Shown: positions 62,896 to 63,650 of the stretch, piece by piece | Layout: each line of letters starts with the position of its first letter | Numbering within the stretch: position 1 is the first letter of the stretch | From: Asanoa siamensis | GTDB taxonomy: Bacteria > Actinomycetota > Actinomycetes > Mycobacteriales > Micromonosporaceae | Direction of reading: 5' to 3' | Length of the DNA stretch: 63,650 nucleotides | Assembly (NCBI RefSeq): GCF_016862555.1 | Contig: NZ_BONE01000051.1 | Location: 1 to 63,650 of the forward strand | Position numbers and translations under genes: made by a program | The notes under the pieces: generated by a model | The model's database searches: none | What the model was told of the DNA's origin: nothing | What the model saw: only the letters and a program-made list of their open reading frames with translations

Positions 62896-63650
62896 ATTGA
62901 CAAAATCTCCTATAAGCGTGGTCACAAGTTCCTGACCATCGTGGCCGACCACGACACCGGCAACGTCGTCTGGGTCGGCAAACAACGCTCCAAAGCCGCC
63001 TTCACAGAGTTCTTCACCGCCCTCGGCCCCGACCGGGCCGCCGCGATCGAAGCGATCAACCTCGACGGCAGCAGCGTCTACCTGCCCGTCATCAGGGCGC
63101 AAATCCCGCAGGCACGGATCTGCCTCGACCCTTTCCACGTCATCAAGTGGACCAACGAGGTCGTCGAATCGGTCTACCGGGCCGAAGCATCCGCCATACC
63201 TACCGGCCCGGACTGCCTTCGCGGCGGGACTGGCGACGCACCCGGTTCGCGGTCCGCGCCGGCCGCGAACACCTTGATGAGCAACACCGCGAGATCCTCG
63301 GACTGCGGCGCCACCGGTACCGGCTCTGGCGCACCTGGGAACTGAAGGAACAGCTACGCGACCTCTACCGCAGCACCGACCCGGCACACGCGCGCACCTA
63401 CCTGAGACGGTGGTGCACCTCGGCGAAACGCAGCCGCATCCCCGCCTATACCAACCTCGTCCGCAGGATTGAGAAACACTTCGACGCGATCGTCGCCGCC
63501 GTCGAGCTAGGGCTGTCGAACTCGCGACTGGAGGGATCAACGCCAGAATCCGGCTCATCCAACGCCGCGGCTACGGCTACCGAAACCTCGACGCACTCGC
63601 CGCCGCCATCCATTGCCCACAGAAAGGTGAGGAGCCGCACATACGTCCTA
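62896..63650 (+). pseudogene. ISL3-family transposase, C-terminal part, frameshifted
   Basis: Resumes the ISL3 protein at KISYKRGHKFLTIVADHDTG with the catalytic Asp residues (VADHDT and CLDPFHVIKW). The frame moves back one base after about 63190 (RDWRRTRFAVRAGREHLDE to LSNSRLEG), and back again near 63536 (INARIRLIQRRGYGYRNLDA). It runs to the window end. With the inserted IS3 piece the transposase is certainly inactive. Confidence 0.85.

Overview
The window is high-GC DNA of an actinomycete. The case rests on strong GC bias at third codon positions, frequent GTG starts, many ATGA/GTGA start-stop overlaps, SARP/BTAD and NB-ARC regulators, a SigK/RskA pair, an FxLD-type lanthipeptide precursor and a type II Wadjet system. 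I cannot assign a genus. No rRNA, tRNA or CRISPR array was seen.

Layout. 1-2130: four tightly coupled small genes of unknown function. 2130-7875: a probable modified-pyrimidine or nucleoside pathway. It has a thymidylate-synthase homologue with the hydroxymethylase-type Asp, a NodU/TobZ-type carbamoyltransferase (frameshifted), a CgeB-like glycosyltransferase fused by deletion to an S-adenosylhomocysteine-hydrolase-like oxidoreductase, a Nudix hydrolase and an HpcH/HpaI aldolase homologue. 8471-15109: an alkylsulfatase, an EAL-DICT phosphodiesterase and a partner-switching module (response regulator, RsbU-type phosphatase, HATPase anti-sigma factor, STAS protein). 15137-25546: a SigK/RskA locus with cell-envelope genes (di-iron protein, Ser/Thr kinase, secreted CHRD-like protein, sortase, DUF4394 protein, molybdopterin oxidoreductase, fasciclin lipoprotein). 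Four sites match the mycobacterial SigK promoter CCATCC-N15-CCGAAT exactly or nearly so. 25961-28776: acetyltransferase and S9 peptidase.

28821-34311: a RiPP locus, all on the minus strand: a 44-aa FxLD precursor, a LanB dehydratase cut off in its C-terminal domain, an AfsR-like regulator lacking its N-terminus, and a 45-aa secreted peptide. The LanB and regulator genes meet at a deletion junction. 34935-38900: XRE, PPC/DUF296 and Nudix genes, an IS3 element and a broken zinc-ribbon/TPR regulator. 38898-45860: hypotheticals, a helicase-associated protein, a MazEF-like pair, Trk potassium-transporter remnants and two copies of a dispersed repeat. 45896-49952: a GbsR/MarR regulator with a palindromic operator facing an ABC exporter, then a TlpA/CcdA thiol-redox pair. 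50324-58394: a complete, intact type II Wadjet operon (jetABCD). 58641-63650: a vapBC remnant split cleanly by an IS5-family element, a third repeat copy, an EamA transporter behind a possible attenuator, and an ISL3 transposase broken by an IS3 fragment.

A recurring theme is damage. Several genes differ from intact reading frames by exactly one missing base, three are stopped by TAG in a CTAG context that could derive from CAG, and two pairs of genes are fused at deletion junctions. Some of this may be sequencing error. The IS insertions and Trk remnants look like real decay in an accessory region.
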